Source of the DNA: Morchella semilibera
Lineage: Eukaryota > Ascomycota > Pezizomycetes > Pezizales > Morchellaceae
DNA: 64,000 nt
Direction: 5' to 3'
Assembly (NCBI GenBank): GCA_009192285.1
Contig: WBVU01000003.1
Span: forward strand, 1,953,973 to 2,017,972
In this document: positions 1 to 12,046 of the stretch, in pieces
Layout of the letters: the number at the start of each line of letters is the position of its first letter
Position numbering within the stretch: the first letter of the stretch is position 1
The notes under the pieces: model-generated
Databases searched by the model: none
The model's input: the letters and a program-made list of their open reading frames with translations, nothing else
What the model was told of the DNA's origin: nothing
Position numbers and translations under genes: made by a program

Positions 1-2387
1 TAAATATATGGGGGTTAGATATCCCCAGTTCATTGAGGTCCTGTAACCCCGTGGTCTCTTTGAATGGGTAACTGCTTTCACGATGTGGTATCTGCCGCAG
101 GAGGGGTCAGATTGGGTCGGCGGTTGCTGGTGATTCGTTCGTTGTGCATCCTCGTCTACTCATAAGTTGAGTACACCTAACAGATAATCGATCTGTAACG
201 CCGTTTTTAAGAAGTACAGCAGAAGAGTAGACCAGACAGTAATCAAGATTTTTTTTGTGTCCTCCAATGATTCTTCCCGCAGCCTCGGCGGTTCAATTCA
301 GCGGGTGTGACAGAATCCCACGAAGGTGCATTTCTTGTACGATGGAGGAGATTCGAGCATCTGTGATGTCTGCCGGATGGGAGAAAAAATGTTTTTATTT
401 CAGCCGGGCGGCAGTATTATATGGCACTATACCCGCTCTCAACGTTGACGATATCGTCACCGAAGATTGTTCTAATCGATATTCCTTCGTACGTACGTTG
501 ACTCTCGACCAACGGCATTGATTGATAGATTGATTGTCAATATCAGGTGCTGCTGCTGCTGCTTCTGCTTTTGTTGCTCATATCCATGAATTGTGTGCCA
601 TTCTATCCCGGAGATTCGGAACCTTCGCTGACCGAGCGGACGGGTTTATGGCTTGTTGGATGTTTCTCCGAGGCGCGGTGCAAGGCTATTTATCAGACTT
701 ATCACTCTAGTAAGGCGGATAGATAGGTTGTATGTATGTGCTATGTAGGTAGGTTTGGTTGTAGGTTAGCTAGTAGTAGGCATGCGAGTATCATGTAGGT
801 ATGGTTGGCCAGACCAGGTCAGACCAGACGGAAAAAAAAAAGTTCATTACTTCAACCTCCTCCCCATCTCAAGTTCGGGTTCCCGATAATGGGGGCATTC
901 TCGTTCCCGTTTCTCGGTCTAGATATATGCCCCCATTGTTCGCAGATGAAGGAATTGCGGTTGCCGCTCGAGGCAGAAGAAGACAAACCTCATGTCATAA
1001 CAAAACACTAAGCGCCACTTGAGGCATACGTAACATAGATACTTAACATGCATGCTGCACTCCTACACATGATATGTAACTGAAGTGAACTCAACTGAAA
1101 CTCCAAGACCACCACCCCCTCCCCCATATTATTTCTCTCGCGTGCATTCATCCCTCCTCCACCTTCACTAACACATCCACCATCTCCACAACCCTTCACA
1201 ATTATCACGGACAACCACTGCCTCTCCGTTCTTGCGCCCCCCCCTCACTTCTCCTCTCTTATAGCTCTTCTAAAGAGAAAATACATGTACAAGCTCTATT
1301 CACAGGTCTTCATAAAATCAAACCGGACTGCTAGTGGGCAGCGCTAGCTCGAGCGACAGAGCTTAAAACAGATTTCGAGAAAGTGAGTTACCGATTTGTT
1401 TTCTTTCAACAACTTTCTTTATCCAAAGTTTTCTTAAATTGGTGAGAATCACATAGTTCTCGCTTGCTTGCTTGTTGAGATATGAATGGATAGAGACAAA
1501 AGAACGAAGCTTATCTCCCAGTCCCGAATCCATCATCCGTCTTCCCCCGTCTTCCCATTGCTCACTATAACCTGCCATTACTGCTGCACGCACGGCTTTC
1601 TTCCTTAGCACCCCCACACTCCTCAGCACTTGCCTCGCTCAAAACAACCCCCCCCCCCTCACTCTTCATCCTCTTTCCCCCATACCACTCGTGCAGCCTG
1701 TACCTGCCGAGATAGACTCCTAGATACTAACAAAGCTCAGCGCTCACCAATATAACAGAAACAACATAGCAGTAAGCAGTATTAGCTGCGACTAGACCTC
1801 TTAACACCACATCATCGTTGAATTGTTGCCGGAGGAACAGCACACATTATCCTTCAATCGTCCTTGCTAATTGCGGGCCCATCAACACGGACTCCTTCAC
1901 GATCCTCACGGACCACCACCACCGTCTCTTCCTCAACAAACTCCTCATCCTCCTCCTATCTTTCTTCCACCTCCTCTCTGTAAACTATTACCTGGGAATC
2001 ACGGAGCGATTATCAAGACGACGCCAATCCTCGAGAGGCAGTTTCTCCTTTTCTTAAATTCGCTCTTTGAACCTCCCTAACCTAGCCTTTCCATCATCTC
2101 TTCCTTGTTCTTGTTGCCTTTGCTTTGCCTACATCTTAGCCCCGTCGAGTCCAGAATCCTTGGCCTTGTCAATCACATCACTTTATTTGCCACTCGCAAA
2201 GCAACCCTATCAGCCACGTTCTTAACTAGACCCACTACTACCTACCGTCATCACATCGTCCACTCTCTATTATTTCCCACCCCCTTCTACCTTTCCCCCG
2301 CAAATTAAGGGCACCTTTTTTTGGTAAAAACTTAAACCCTCAAACCCTGCTATCTATACCCGCGTAGGTTGGCTGCCACGACAGATA
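1..2387. promoter_or_regulatory. Gene-free left edge and long pyrimidine-rich leader of the PPZ gene
   Basis: No convincing gene is visible. From about 1090 to 2330 the plus strand is strongly C/T-rich, with C runs near 1238 and 1648 and many CTCCTC and CACC blocks, as is usual for the promoter and 5' untranslated region of a well-expressed filamentous-fungal gene. Several short ATG-started frames lie in this leader (for example from 1818 and 2105) and could be upstream ORFs or chance. Positions 1-800 show no family I recognise; they could hold the end of a gene lying to the left. Confidence 0.5.
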
Positions 2388-4082
2388 ATGGGCCAGCAGC
2401 CTTCAAAACGTTCCGGTGACAAAGGAAACCAGTCGTCGAGCTCCTCTGCCCAGGATGGAAGCACTTTACCGATATCAAAGTCGGATACTATGGGGTCGAC
2501 TAGATCCATCCGAGGATCCATTCGCAACAAGATCTCATCTAACAAGGACAAAGATAACAGCCCTACAAATTCGTCAGCGGTCATTACCCCCCCAACCGAC
2601 AAGTCAGATGCAGCATCTATAAAGTCCTCCACTAGTGGACGTTCGCGCAGAGAGTCACGGGGTTCTAATGGCAATCTCCCATCTCCAGTTCTTACGAATG
2701 GCGTCAAGTCAGTCCCTGGATCAGAGCCGTCTACCACAGCTACTACCCCGTGCGACTCAACAAACGATCTGGTACCACCCCTATCTCCCATCCACGGATC
2801 CACAGGAAAAGGACACCAGTCAGCTGGAAATAAGGAAGTAGACCATGTATCTGATGTACCCCCTGGGGCCGGTTCTATGCAGCCGCCACATTCACAGAAG
2901 CCCACTGAATCAATCTTGATCAAGCGAGATAATCCAATCAATCCAGTAACCCGGGCAAACGGTTCTGCCGAAGATGCAGCCACCGGTGCAGCAGATCATA
3001 TGCAGATGTCAGCACTAAAATCTATAGATCTCGACGATATGATCACACGACTTCTTGACGCAGGTTACGCAGGTAAGGTCACCAAAGCTGTGTGCCTTAA
3101 GAATGCGGAAATTATTGCTATTTGCCACGCTGCAAGAGAGATATTTCTTTCACAACCGGCATTGGTGGAATTGAGCCCACCTGTAAAGATTGTGGGAGAT
3201 GTACATGGCCAGTACACGGATTTGATTCGCATGTTTGAGATGTGTGGATTTCCACCAAACTCCAACTACCTCTTCTTGGGCGATTATGTCGATCGTGGCA
3301 AGCAGAGTCTTGAGACAATTTTGCTACTTCTTTGTTACAAATTGAAGTTTCCTGAGAACTTCTTTTTATTGAGGGGAAACCACGAGTGTGCAAACGTTAC
3401 ACGAGGTACGGTCCTTATTTGAGATAGATTGAATTTTATTTTACTAACAAACTTTAACATAAATAGTATATGGGTTTTACGACGAGTGTAAACGTCGATG
3501 TAACATCAAAATTTGGAAAACATTCGTCGACACTTTTAATTGCCTCCCAATAGCATCTATTGTTGCAGGCAAAATATTTTGCGTTCACGGCGGGCTTTCA
3601 CCTTCCCTTCAACACATGGACGATATTCGGCAGATTGCTCGGCCGACAGATGTACCGGACTTTGGTCTGCTGAATGATCTTCTTTGGAGTGATCCGGCGG
3701 ATATGTTGGGTGATTGGGCAGACAATGAGCGAGGGGTTAGTTATTGCTTTGGAAAAAAGGTTATTTTGGATTTTCTTGCGCGGCACGATTTCGACCTAGT
3801 GTGCAGAGCGCACATGGTTGTCGAAGATGGTTATGAGTTTTTTAATGAAAGGACATTAGTCACTGTGTTTTCGGCGCCAAACGTAGGTTAAAATTAATCC
3901 CGATAAGTACTGGTTTGAAGCTAATTGTTACTTTTATACAGTACTGTGGAGAATTCGATAATTGGGGTGCTGTTATGTCGGTATCTGGCGAGTTGCTATG
4001 TAGCTTTGAACTACTCAAACCATTGGACTCGGCAGCTTTGAAACAACAAATGAAAAAAGGAAGGAGCCAGAGAACTCCATGA
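2388..4082 (+). CDS. ppzA: Ser/Thr protein phosphatase of the PPZ type (PP1-like catalytic domain, long Ser-rich N-terminus)
   Basis: Exons 2388-3405, 3467-3882 and 3942-4082 give 524 aa. Both introns are GT-AG, and the first has a TACTAAC-like branch site. The head (about 1-210) is Ser/Thr-rich and low complexity and starts MGQQPSK, a plausible N-myristoylation signal as in yeast Ppz1. The catalytic domain follows with GDVHGQ (270-275), GDYVDRG (298-304), RGNHE (329-333), VHGGLSP, a PPZ-style [12 protein letters not shown] and [17 protein letters not shown]. These are the metal-binding and catalytic motifs of the PPP family. PPZ enzymes restrain Na+/K+ efflux and act in salt tolerance and cell-wall integrity at the plasma membrane; that role is from family knowledge. 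The length is close to fission yeast Pzh1. The model stops right after KKGRSQRTP; a likely continuation of the tail lies in another frame (see 4079-4217). Confidence 0.95.
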
Positions 4083-4217
4083 TGCACCAGAGTCCGGTAG
4101 GATAAATCTCCCTCTCCCTCTCCTTCTTCCCCAAATTGTTTAGTTGCAATTTTACATTATGTGCTTGATACTGACATCCCAATCTAGCCCGCGAGCATGG
4201 CTGCTCAGAGCTTCTAA
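4079..4217 (+). other. Probable displaced C-terminal tail exon of the PPZ gene, in another reading frame
   Basis: Beginning four bases before the annotated stop, another frame reads MMHQSP (4079-4096). It is followed by a well-formed intron 4097-4187 (GTAGGA start, CTGAC branch-like site, TCTAG end) and then PASMAAQSF with an in-frame stop (4188-4217). A clean splice into a short stop-terminated tail is unlikely by chance. I infer that the ancestral protein continued this way and that one base is missing near 4077-4078. It could be a real one-base deletion that gives a shortened tail, or a sequencing or assembly error. Confidence 0.45.
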
Positions 4218-7169
4218 GGCGCTATCATGTATTTCGACTAGGCAATTCGGTATATAAACTTCTGAAATCACGATATGACGACTTGATGCTGCAAAGGCGA
4301 CTCTAAACAAAAAAAAATCGAAAAGTAACAATGGGTATCTGTGCCTGGTTACAAGAGGCAGGGCCGATCGGGGTTCGAACCAAATCTGTCTTTAGTTGAG
4401 TTCTTGTGGGTTACTGCTACACATCATATATATGAACATGGAGGAACCAGGAAAAAAACCCAGGCATTATTTCTTCTGTTTTCTTTTCTTTTTTGGCGGG
4501 TGGCGCGTGTACTGATACGAGGCATACGTAACAAACGTACTTATAAGATGGGTTCATTGCTACTTTTCATGGGGATCGATGAGGGTTCTTTTTTGTGCGG
4601 TTTCTTCTTTTAAATTTTTTTTTCTCTTACTGGCTTTCTTTACTTCCTACGGGTGTTTTATGATAAGTTCTTCTTCTTTCTTCTTTGCCTTCTTCTTTTG
4701 CTTCTTCGGTCATGTTGTGTTTTATCGATCTCTTGATTTTCGGGATTTTTCTTTGTTTCCTCTCTCTACTCCTGTTTCTTTCCCTTTTTTTTTTTTTTTT
4801 TTTCTTTTTCTTTTGGTTTTCTCTGAGGAATTTTTTTTACTGCATTCTGCGGCGTGGTCTTTTATCTCGTCTCTCTTCATGCGCTTGCATGAGCATGAAA
4901 GGGGACCCTTGGCATACTACTCTACTCTTTACATTACCTTACCGTACGAGGAAGAAAGAAGAAAAAAGGGCCAAAAGGAAGGAAAGGAAAAAGAAAAAGA
5001 AAAGAAACCCATGAGCGCGAAACAAGGGGTGATTTTGTTTCCCCCTCCCGAAAATTATTCGGCTCTGTTTTGTTTTCTTTTTTCCGCTTCTTCGTCGAGA
5101 CATTTTTGCTTTTTTTACGACATGCGTGTTTTCTTTGCTTCTTTGAACATGAACCGGGGGCTCTGACTACTGGGGCGCACTTTTTTTTTTGACTTTTTTC
5201 ATTACGTTTGGTTATGGATGAATGGTTTGTATACGTGATCAGACTAAGCGGGCAAAGCAAGTAGATGGTGATATGATGATGGGGATGCCCAACGATGGAG
5301 GCCGTCCGTCTGTGTAGCTACATGTAGCTATGCATTGAACACACTCATACTGGATTGGGGGGGGGGGAGGAATATATCAGTTGTTGGGACAGAGCAGGGG
5401 CAGATATTGATTGCACTGCCAGCAGTGGTAACAACAGGGCAGACATACAGACACAGAAGTAAGTAGCAAGGTAGGATGCCAGAAGTAAGGCAGTCAGGAG
5501 GAGGAGGAGCTCCACCTAAGGTCAGGAGGCTTCTTTTCCGTCTCCCCCTCCCCTCCCCTCCCCTCCCATCCTTCCCTCACTTCCCTCACTTCCCTCACTT
5601 CCCTCACCTTCTTTCCCCCTGCCCTTCTTCCATAGGGCGGCGTCGGAACTTTTTTTTTTTTTCCTTTCTTTTATTTTTTCTCCGATAGGCAATGAGATTC
5701 GTTACTTTAAGCAGCCGAGATGTTCACGTGCTTGGGCAGGTGGGTGCATTGGGGGATTGGAGGGGAATCATTGGATATCACTCGCGCGATGGTTGAGTTT
5801 AAGGTTAGGTTAGTTCCGTGTGGGGGGGGAGGGTGGCGATTGGGTGTGTGTGAGGGTTTGTGTGTTGGGGTGTGGGTACGTGGTGGTCGGGTGAGCCTCA
5901 GGGCGCGCAGCAACGAGAATCAGCAACGCATGCACGGTCGGTCGGTCTGTCGGTCGGGTGTGGGGTAGACAGACTCCTCTTTGGAGGTAGGAGTAGTACT
6001 CTAGAGGCGGGTAGTTATTTGGGGTAGACGTAGATCGGGGCGAATTGCGATGGGTTCGATGATCTTCCGGAGGGGTGGCCGGAGCTAGCTTGTTTTTTTC
6101 CTCATTTGTTTCCCTTTGTTTAATTTGTGATGTAGAAGTAGAGAGAGAGGGTGTTTTTTTTTTTAGAGAAAAATTAATTGATTCTGTTTTTATTCTATTC
6201 CACTTTGCGCGTGGGATGCGCAGTTTTCATGTTCGATCTTGTGCGCAGGCAGCCATAGTATACAGCCAATGATCAACACCATACAATACCATTCCATACC
6301 ATACATTTGTATGGCAGAATGTTGCCACTCCATACAAATAATCCTTGACTTTGTCACTCGCATTTTCTGGTTCTTATGCTGGTAGACGAGTACATATCCA
6401 GCCTCGAGAAGTATGGCTGCCTACTTGTCCTTTCGTCTGAGGTTTTCTGGCCCGTGGACTTGTAGCTTAACATAGAGTACACAAATGCAATTGTAAGCCA
6501 TCCCATCGATCCAGGCATCCAGTCTTCCTATCTCTTAAGCTGGCAGAAAGAAGCAAAGGTTGGTGGCGTTTGCTCACAGATCTTGTTATCTTATCAAATA
6601 ACTGATCCCCCATACAAATTCCGGCTCTCTATTATAGGGGAGGGGGATCAGCATTGTCGGCTTCATGCCATGTCACCCAGTGGGCACTGGCGATCGATCT
6701 TGTGTCGTGGAAAGAAGGAAAGAAAGGGAGGGGGCGAAAAAGTATATCTACCCATCCACAACGGTGGGATGGGAACAGAAAGTTTATATATATATTTCAC
6801 AGTGGAACGGTGGTTGATTGGTTGGTATGCTATGCTATGCTATGCTATGCAGTGCTTGTGTAGCTACATCGATACATAAGGTACATAAGCTACATCTTAC
6901 ATGTAGCTACATGTACCTACATGTGGCTGTGACTGACTGACTGACTGTCGTACGGTACCGCGGCAAAGCGTAAGTAAGCTTTTCTTCTTTCTTTCCACGG
7001 GAGCGGACAGGTGTGCGGGGAGTGTAATGTAACGTAACGTAACATAACGTACTCTATTCCCTGTATGCAGCCCAATGTTGCCTACATGTATGTACCTACC
7101 CACCAGCCAGCGCAGGGGGGCAGAACGAACTCCCCCCCAAAAAACAATTCACCCTACCCTACCCCATCC
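4218..7169. other. Gene-free, low-complexity stretch
   Basis: The PPZ 3' region is followed by a T- and C-rich tract (about 4460-5160) with several poly-T runs, then a purine patch near 4950-5010. A nine-base unit TTCCCTCAC is repeated four times at 5572-5607, a G run lies at 5358 and a G/T-rich segment at 5815-5885. Apparent reading frames here are only translations of simple sequence. Two TACATGTA sites sit at 6898-6915 and a (CTATG)n repeat near 6828-6850. Nothing protein-like is seen. Confidence 0.6.
5572..5607 (+). repeat. Nine-base tandem repeat TTCCCTCAC x4
   Basis: Four uninterrupted copies of TTCCCTCAC follow an imperfect CCCCT repeat. This is a simple minisatellite in gene-free DNA. 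Confidence 0.8.
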
Positions 7170-7707
7170 CTATTTACCCTCCTCGCCAGCCTGCGCGGGA
7201 CTCTCCAGCTCCTTCGCGCGCTTCAGCAGCCGCTCCTCCTCCTCGGGCGTCAGCGTGCGCATCTGCAGCGCGTGGATGCCGCCCTCGCGCTCCAGCTCCT
7301 CCTTCAAGAGGGCGTTGACGGCTCTGTGGCGCGCGAGCTGCGGCTTGGACTCGAAGGCGGCGGAGGTAATTACGAGACTATAGATTTAGGTTTTAGCTGG
7401 TTGGTTCTGTCGGGAGGAAGCAGTGGTACAGTACCGGAAGTGAGTCTCTTTACTGGTGACGCCCTCCATGGCTTTGTGGTGCGCGTGCTTGTGTGAGTCG
7501 TTCCAGATCTCGAGGGTTTTGGGCGCGAGGGCGGCCGTGAGCTGTGGGCGGTTGGGGGTTAGCTTTTTGGATCCTTGGGGATGTACATTGCAATATGGAA
7601 ATGATAGGGAGGTGTACTTTTGACCGGATTGCGTCCTCGATGGGTGTTATAGAACTACTGGTGCTAGCGGCCATGGTTGCGAGACGGCGGCGGACGAGGT
7701 GAAGCAT
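7170..7707 (-). CDS. bol1: BolA-family protein, probably mitochondrial (Bol1/BOLA1-like)
   Basis: Three exons on the minus strand, 7618-7707, 7435-7541 and 7170-7377, give 134 aa in one frame. The start at 7707 is chosen because it begins MLHLVRRRLATM, a short Arg-rich amphipathic stretch typical of a mitochondrial presequence, while the open frame upstream of it is Pro-rich low complexity. The BolA domain follows: ITPIEDAIRSK, then the NDSHKHAHHKAM segment with clustered His residues, KETHFR, and HRAVNALLKEELEREGGIHAL. The last segment contains the family's conserved His for Fe-S binding with a monothiol glutaredoxin. Yeast Bol1 and Bol3 help place 4Fe-4S clusters into lipoyl synthase and succinate dehydrogenase. 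The acidic tail (TPEEEERLLKRAKELE) is typical of fungal forms. The gene shares a 384-bp intergenic region with the acyl-CoA synthetase gene. Confidence 0.93.
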
Positions 7708-8091
7708 TGAAGAGAGAGGGTGAGGGGGTGAGGGGGTGAGGGGGTGAGGGTGGGGGAAAGGGGAAAGAGGGTGAGGTTTAATTTCTAGATCGATCGAGGG
7801 GTTAATTTTCGTATGAGAAAAGGTTGTGGGGATGATATGTGATATCATGTGATTCTGATAAAGGGAATAGTTTTTCTTGGCACCTTGTCGGCCCGCGCGT
7901 GGTAAATAATAACAATAATAACATGGCGTCCGTTACTGGCTGCCTGGCTGCTGGTAATATAAAATTCAGGTGCAGTATGTAGCAGGACCTGGTACAATCC
8001 CTCGAAAAAAGACTTCAATTCCTTCCTCAATTCTTCAATCCTCAAATTCCCCTCCCCTCCCCTCCCCCCCAAAAAAGAAATAACAATAAGG
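7708..8091. promoter_or_regulatory. Bidirectional promoter between bol1 and the ACSF3-like gene
   Basis: Only 384 bp separate the two start codons, so promoter elements are probably shared. On the bol1 side there is a GGTGAG/GGGGTGAG minisatellite (about 7718-7752). On the other side a C-rich CCCCTCCCC tract lies just before the ATG at 8092. I see no specific transcription-factor site that I can name with confidence. Confidence 0.7.
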
Positions 8092-10064
8092 ATGTCAATA
8101 CTCCTGATCCGCACCCGTCTTCATACTCGGCGGTGGTTCTCCTCTGCAGCAGCAGCGGCGGCGGTAGCTCGGCAGCAAACTAAGCTCACGCTCCCTCGAC
8201 TCCCAATCTTCGAGGCCCTCGCGGCGCACCCCAAGGATGCCACCGCGGTCGTCCACTCGCTTTCTGGGCGGACCTTTAGCTATGGGGACCTGCTGGTCGA
8301 CACGGCGCTGTACAAGGAACGATTGGCAGAGCTTACCGGGGCGCGGGACCTACAGGAAAGGAGGGTGGCGATGCTCGTGGAGAACGGGTATGATTATGTA
8401 GGTATGTATGTATGCGTATGTATTTGTTCTTTGGAGTCAATAGTTATACGTATGGTATGGTGTATAAGGGGAGGAGGGAGAGACGAAAAAGGTAGTAAAC
8501 ATGCTGAGAATCAGAACAAAGTGAGCATGCTCGGAATATTTGCCTCTGGAGGCATCGCGGTCCCACTATGTACCTCCCATCCCACGAATGAGATGCGCTA
8601 TGTCGTCACCAATTCCACGCCCTCCCTCCTCGTCACCTCCCCAAAGTTCCAGAAACAGAGTGAGGCAATCTTTGACTCCTCCTCCTCCTCCGAGCATATC
8701 TGTAGTATTGATTGCCCGCCCAAACGCCACCCCCGGCAAGGCGCCGACGTGCCCCCAATCGAGCTGGCAGACAGCGTGGGGTTGGCCGACAGAGGAGCAC
8801 TGATGATATACACCTCCGGAACCACGAACCTACCCAAAGGCGTTGTCAGTACCCACAGGGCACTGACGGCGCAGAGCGGCTGCATCATCGAGGAGTGGGA
8901 GATGCGCAGAGACCACCTGCTGCACGTGCTGCCGCTCCACCATATCCACGGCGTGGTGAACGGAACGCTTGCACCCCTGTTCTCCGGGGGGGCGGTGGAG
9001 TACATGTTCCCCTTTAATGCCGCCGGCGTGTGGGGGCGGTTTGCCGCCGGCGTGAGCGGTGCGGGTGGTGCCGAGACGAGCAGGACCCGTGTGTCGCTGT
9101 TCATGGCGGTGCCAACGGTGTATAACCGGCTTCTGGCTGCGTTTCCAGGCCTGCCCGAGGATACAAGGGAGAAGGGAAGGGAGGCGGTCGGGAAGATGCG
9201 GCTGGCAATCTCTGGGAGTGCGGCGCTGCCGGGAAGCATCAAGGATCAGTGGCGGGCACTCGCGGGGACAGAGAATGGTGGGGGGACAATACTGGAGCGG
9301 TATGGGATGACGGAGATTGGGATGGCCCTCTCCCAGAAGTTGGCGCTGGATTGCCGGATGAGCAATTCTGTTGGGTGGCCGCTCCCGGGCGTGGAGGTTA
9401 GACTTGTTGACGTGGAGTCTGGAAGTGTCATTGAGGACGCGGAGAAAGAGGGTGAAATCCAAATCAGGGGCGATACGGTATTCAGGGAGTATTGGGGTAA
9501 ACCGGAGGCGACAGCAAAGGAGTTTGTGACGGATGAGGCTGGCCGAAAGTGGTTCAAGACCGGTGATGTGGCAGTGAGAGACAACAGGGGCGCATATTTC
9601 ATAAGGGGTAGAGCGAGTGTCGATAGTAGGTTCATTGTTTCCTTGACCACAAAAAATATGGGTGTGTTGATCATTGGCAGTTATCAAATCCGGAGGTGAA
9701 AAAATATCAGCCTTGGAAGTTGAGCGCGAGTTATTGGAATTGTATTGTCCCCATCCCTCTTCTTTTTCTCTGTTCTTGAGTTAGTAGATTTGCTAATGGA
9801 GTACCAAATAGGCCCCAAGTCAAGGAAGCAGCCGTCGTTGCTCTCTCCGATGCCGTCTGGGGTCAAAAAGTGGCCGCTGTGGTTGTGCTAACGCCGAAAG
9901 GCAAGGAAGAGAAGTTTGGACGTAAGGAGATGCGGAAATTGTTGAAAAGGAACCTGGCCAGATACAAGGTCCCATCAATAATGAAGGTGGTCGATGAAAT
10001 TAAAAGGAACCAGATGGGGAAAATTAACAAAAAGACTCTTATTAAAGAAATCTTTGGTGAATAA
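8092..10064 (+). CDS. Mitochondrial malonyl-/acyl-CoA synthetase, ACSF3-like (AMP-forming, ANL superfamily)
   Basis: Exons 8092-8401, 8522-9625, 9681-9741 and 9812-10064 give 575 aa, about the length of human ACSF3. The first 30 residues, rich in Arg, Ser and Ala without acidic residues, look like a mitochondrial presequence. ANL motifs appear in order: the phosphate-binding loop YTSGTTNLPKGV (about 200), PLHHIHGV, the aromatic/Thr motif ERYGMTEIGMALS, KTGDVAVRDNRG with FIRGR, the hinge region IIKSGGEKISALEVE, and the catalytic-Lys motif RNQMGKINKKTL near the C-terminus. The loop has Asn where Gly is usual (TSGTTG). ACSF3 enzymes activate malonate and methylmalonate to CoA thioesters in the mitochondrial matrix and feed mitochondrial fatty acid synthesis. 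Substrate choice is inferred from similarity. Intron 1 (120 bp) has no stop and keeps the frame. It stands head-to-head with bol1. Confidence 0.92.
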
Positions 10065-12046
10065 TTACTGACACCACCCAGAAAATAGCCGGATGAGGAT
10101 ATATAGTGGTTTAATAGAGTCGTCTTTCCCCATTATGGCTGTCGATAGTTCCGGTCGAGTGAGATTTTGTGATTGAACCTATTCGACGATTCTAGAGACT
10201 TAAACCACTTCAGCAACTGAAACAACATTTTCAGTCCTTGGCAAAAAAAAAAAGAAGTAGGTGGTTAGAGAATATTTGCGGCAACGATCGGGATAAAATA
10301 ACACGTCCCGCTGCCAATGTGTTTGGGATTGTCGCTCAGTCAACAGCCAAAGCCATTCTATGGCCCTGATGCCTTCTGTCTTTGTTCATCTCCTTTTTTC
10401 TGCCAACTGACACCGTGTCATAAGTCCGCCAGGGTGCAGGTCTTCCCGCTCTTCCTCCTTATTATTATTATCATCTGTTGTTGGCTTGCAGGAGGTATGG
10501 GACCAAACACGCACATGTTATCTGGGCGTGTGACAGAAAGGTTTTAGCGACTCTACTGGCTCACGAGTGGAAAAAAAAATCTCTAAGCCACCCGCTTGAC
10601 TGTTCGCCTAAACTCACCAACACCATTCGTGCTACCCGTTGTCTGTGCCTGTCTTGGAAACTGGCAGTCCTCCACACCCGAAGTACGGTCAATTGTCGTT
10701 TACAGGGTGATGACGGATAGATTCAACCAGCACAGGGCAGAACAGCCAAGCTTATTCTCATTCGTTAACATTGTGAATGACAGTGTCCCTCCAACCACCA
10801 CCACCATTACTACCGCCTGCCACCGATTCTTGGAGGAATGTTGTTCACTGGCAACTGCACCCACCAGGCATGTCGATTCGTTGTCTCCCAGTGGAGCTGT
10901 CATTAAGGGTCTATGCCAATTCACTGCTATATAAGCCCTAGACACGTGGATATATTCCTTATTTGTGTATCCTAAGGTTATTGATTCGCTCCCACATGGT
11001 AGCCCTGTTTGTCTGGGTGCTAGAAGATCGGCGATTCGCTGTTATGTCTATCTAGTCATATATTCCAAGTCGATTCACTGCCATCTAGATGCTACTGGAG
11101 GTCAGCTGACAGTCGTTAGACGGTAATAATAAACTACTAATATGCAATACGTGCATGAGTTTGTTGGAAAGAGGCCCATCATTACTTTATATTTTAGAGT
11201 ATCTTTTCAAGTTGAGTAGCTTGAGTTGACGGTAAGGCCTTTACAGGGCGTCATAGGCCGTGACCGACTGAACTTCATCCTGATATAGTCTCGCCCACTT
11301 CCGCAAATCGGCGCCTTTACTCAGGGATACCATGTGCCATCATCCGCCTCGTAGAATTTTCAGCAGAAACATAGCCCTGTGCGCTTCTTGGTGAACACTA
11401 CCCCCTATAAGCCCTTAGAACTGTTACGAGCCCAATTATTTCGAATTCTGATAAACATGGAAAACTCCGATCACAACATGTCTTATATCTAAAAGACTAA
11501 AAGCAAGGTCCAGAGATCCTGTTTCAAATTTCTATGCTGTGATACCTACATTGCATTATGGGGTGCACGGCGAAAAAAATACCTCGTAGTTGTATAGTTA
11601 AAATCTCTTTTGAAAAAAATTGTTTGTGATAGCTTTTCCGTACCACAAACAGTGATATGTCGTGTAGTGGGATCTTCCACGTACTCTAGAGTTAGAGTAT
11701 ATTCCTCTAGCATCAAAAAAGGAGAGGTTGTGACTCGATAGGGGAGAATATGTGTGTGTCAGTTTATACTTACTCGGGACATAACCAGAAAAAGGAGAAT
11801 ACCTTATACAAAAATGGGTAAGCGAGGTCTTATACTGAGCATTGCATCTTTCAACTCGTGGGGGACGGCCCGTTCTGAGACATGACATAAGGAGAACGCA
11901 AAGCCCGAAAAACCAAGGCGGGAGAAATAATGATATCCTCCCTCCCTTTTTTTTTTTTTTTTTTTTTTTTTTTATCAGTGATATATAATGGTAATGATAT
12001 TGGCCTTATGAGGTATGGTGACCTTAACAAGTTACTGTGATATAGA

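Noticed and set aside
2354-2983. Long open frame of 209 codons antisense to the PPZ N-terminal region
   Set aside because: It mirrors the Ser/Thr-rich coding exon; codon bias of the sense strand leaves the complement open and there is no domain.
4361-4375. GGGGTTCGAACC, resembling a tRNA B-box
   Set aside because: No acceptor stem or D-arm can be formed around it.
4579-5166. Phe/Ser-rich frame of 195 codons on the plus strand
   Set aside because: It is a translation of T-rich simple sequence.
8598-9242. Open frames antisense to the ACSF3-like gene (including 8830-9687 and 9246-9674)
   Set aside because: They overlap a gene with clear motifs and splice logic on the other strand and show no domain.
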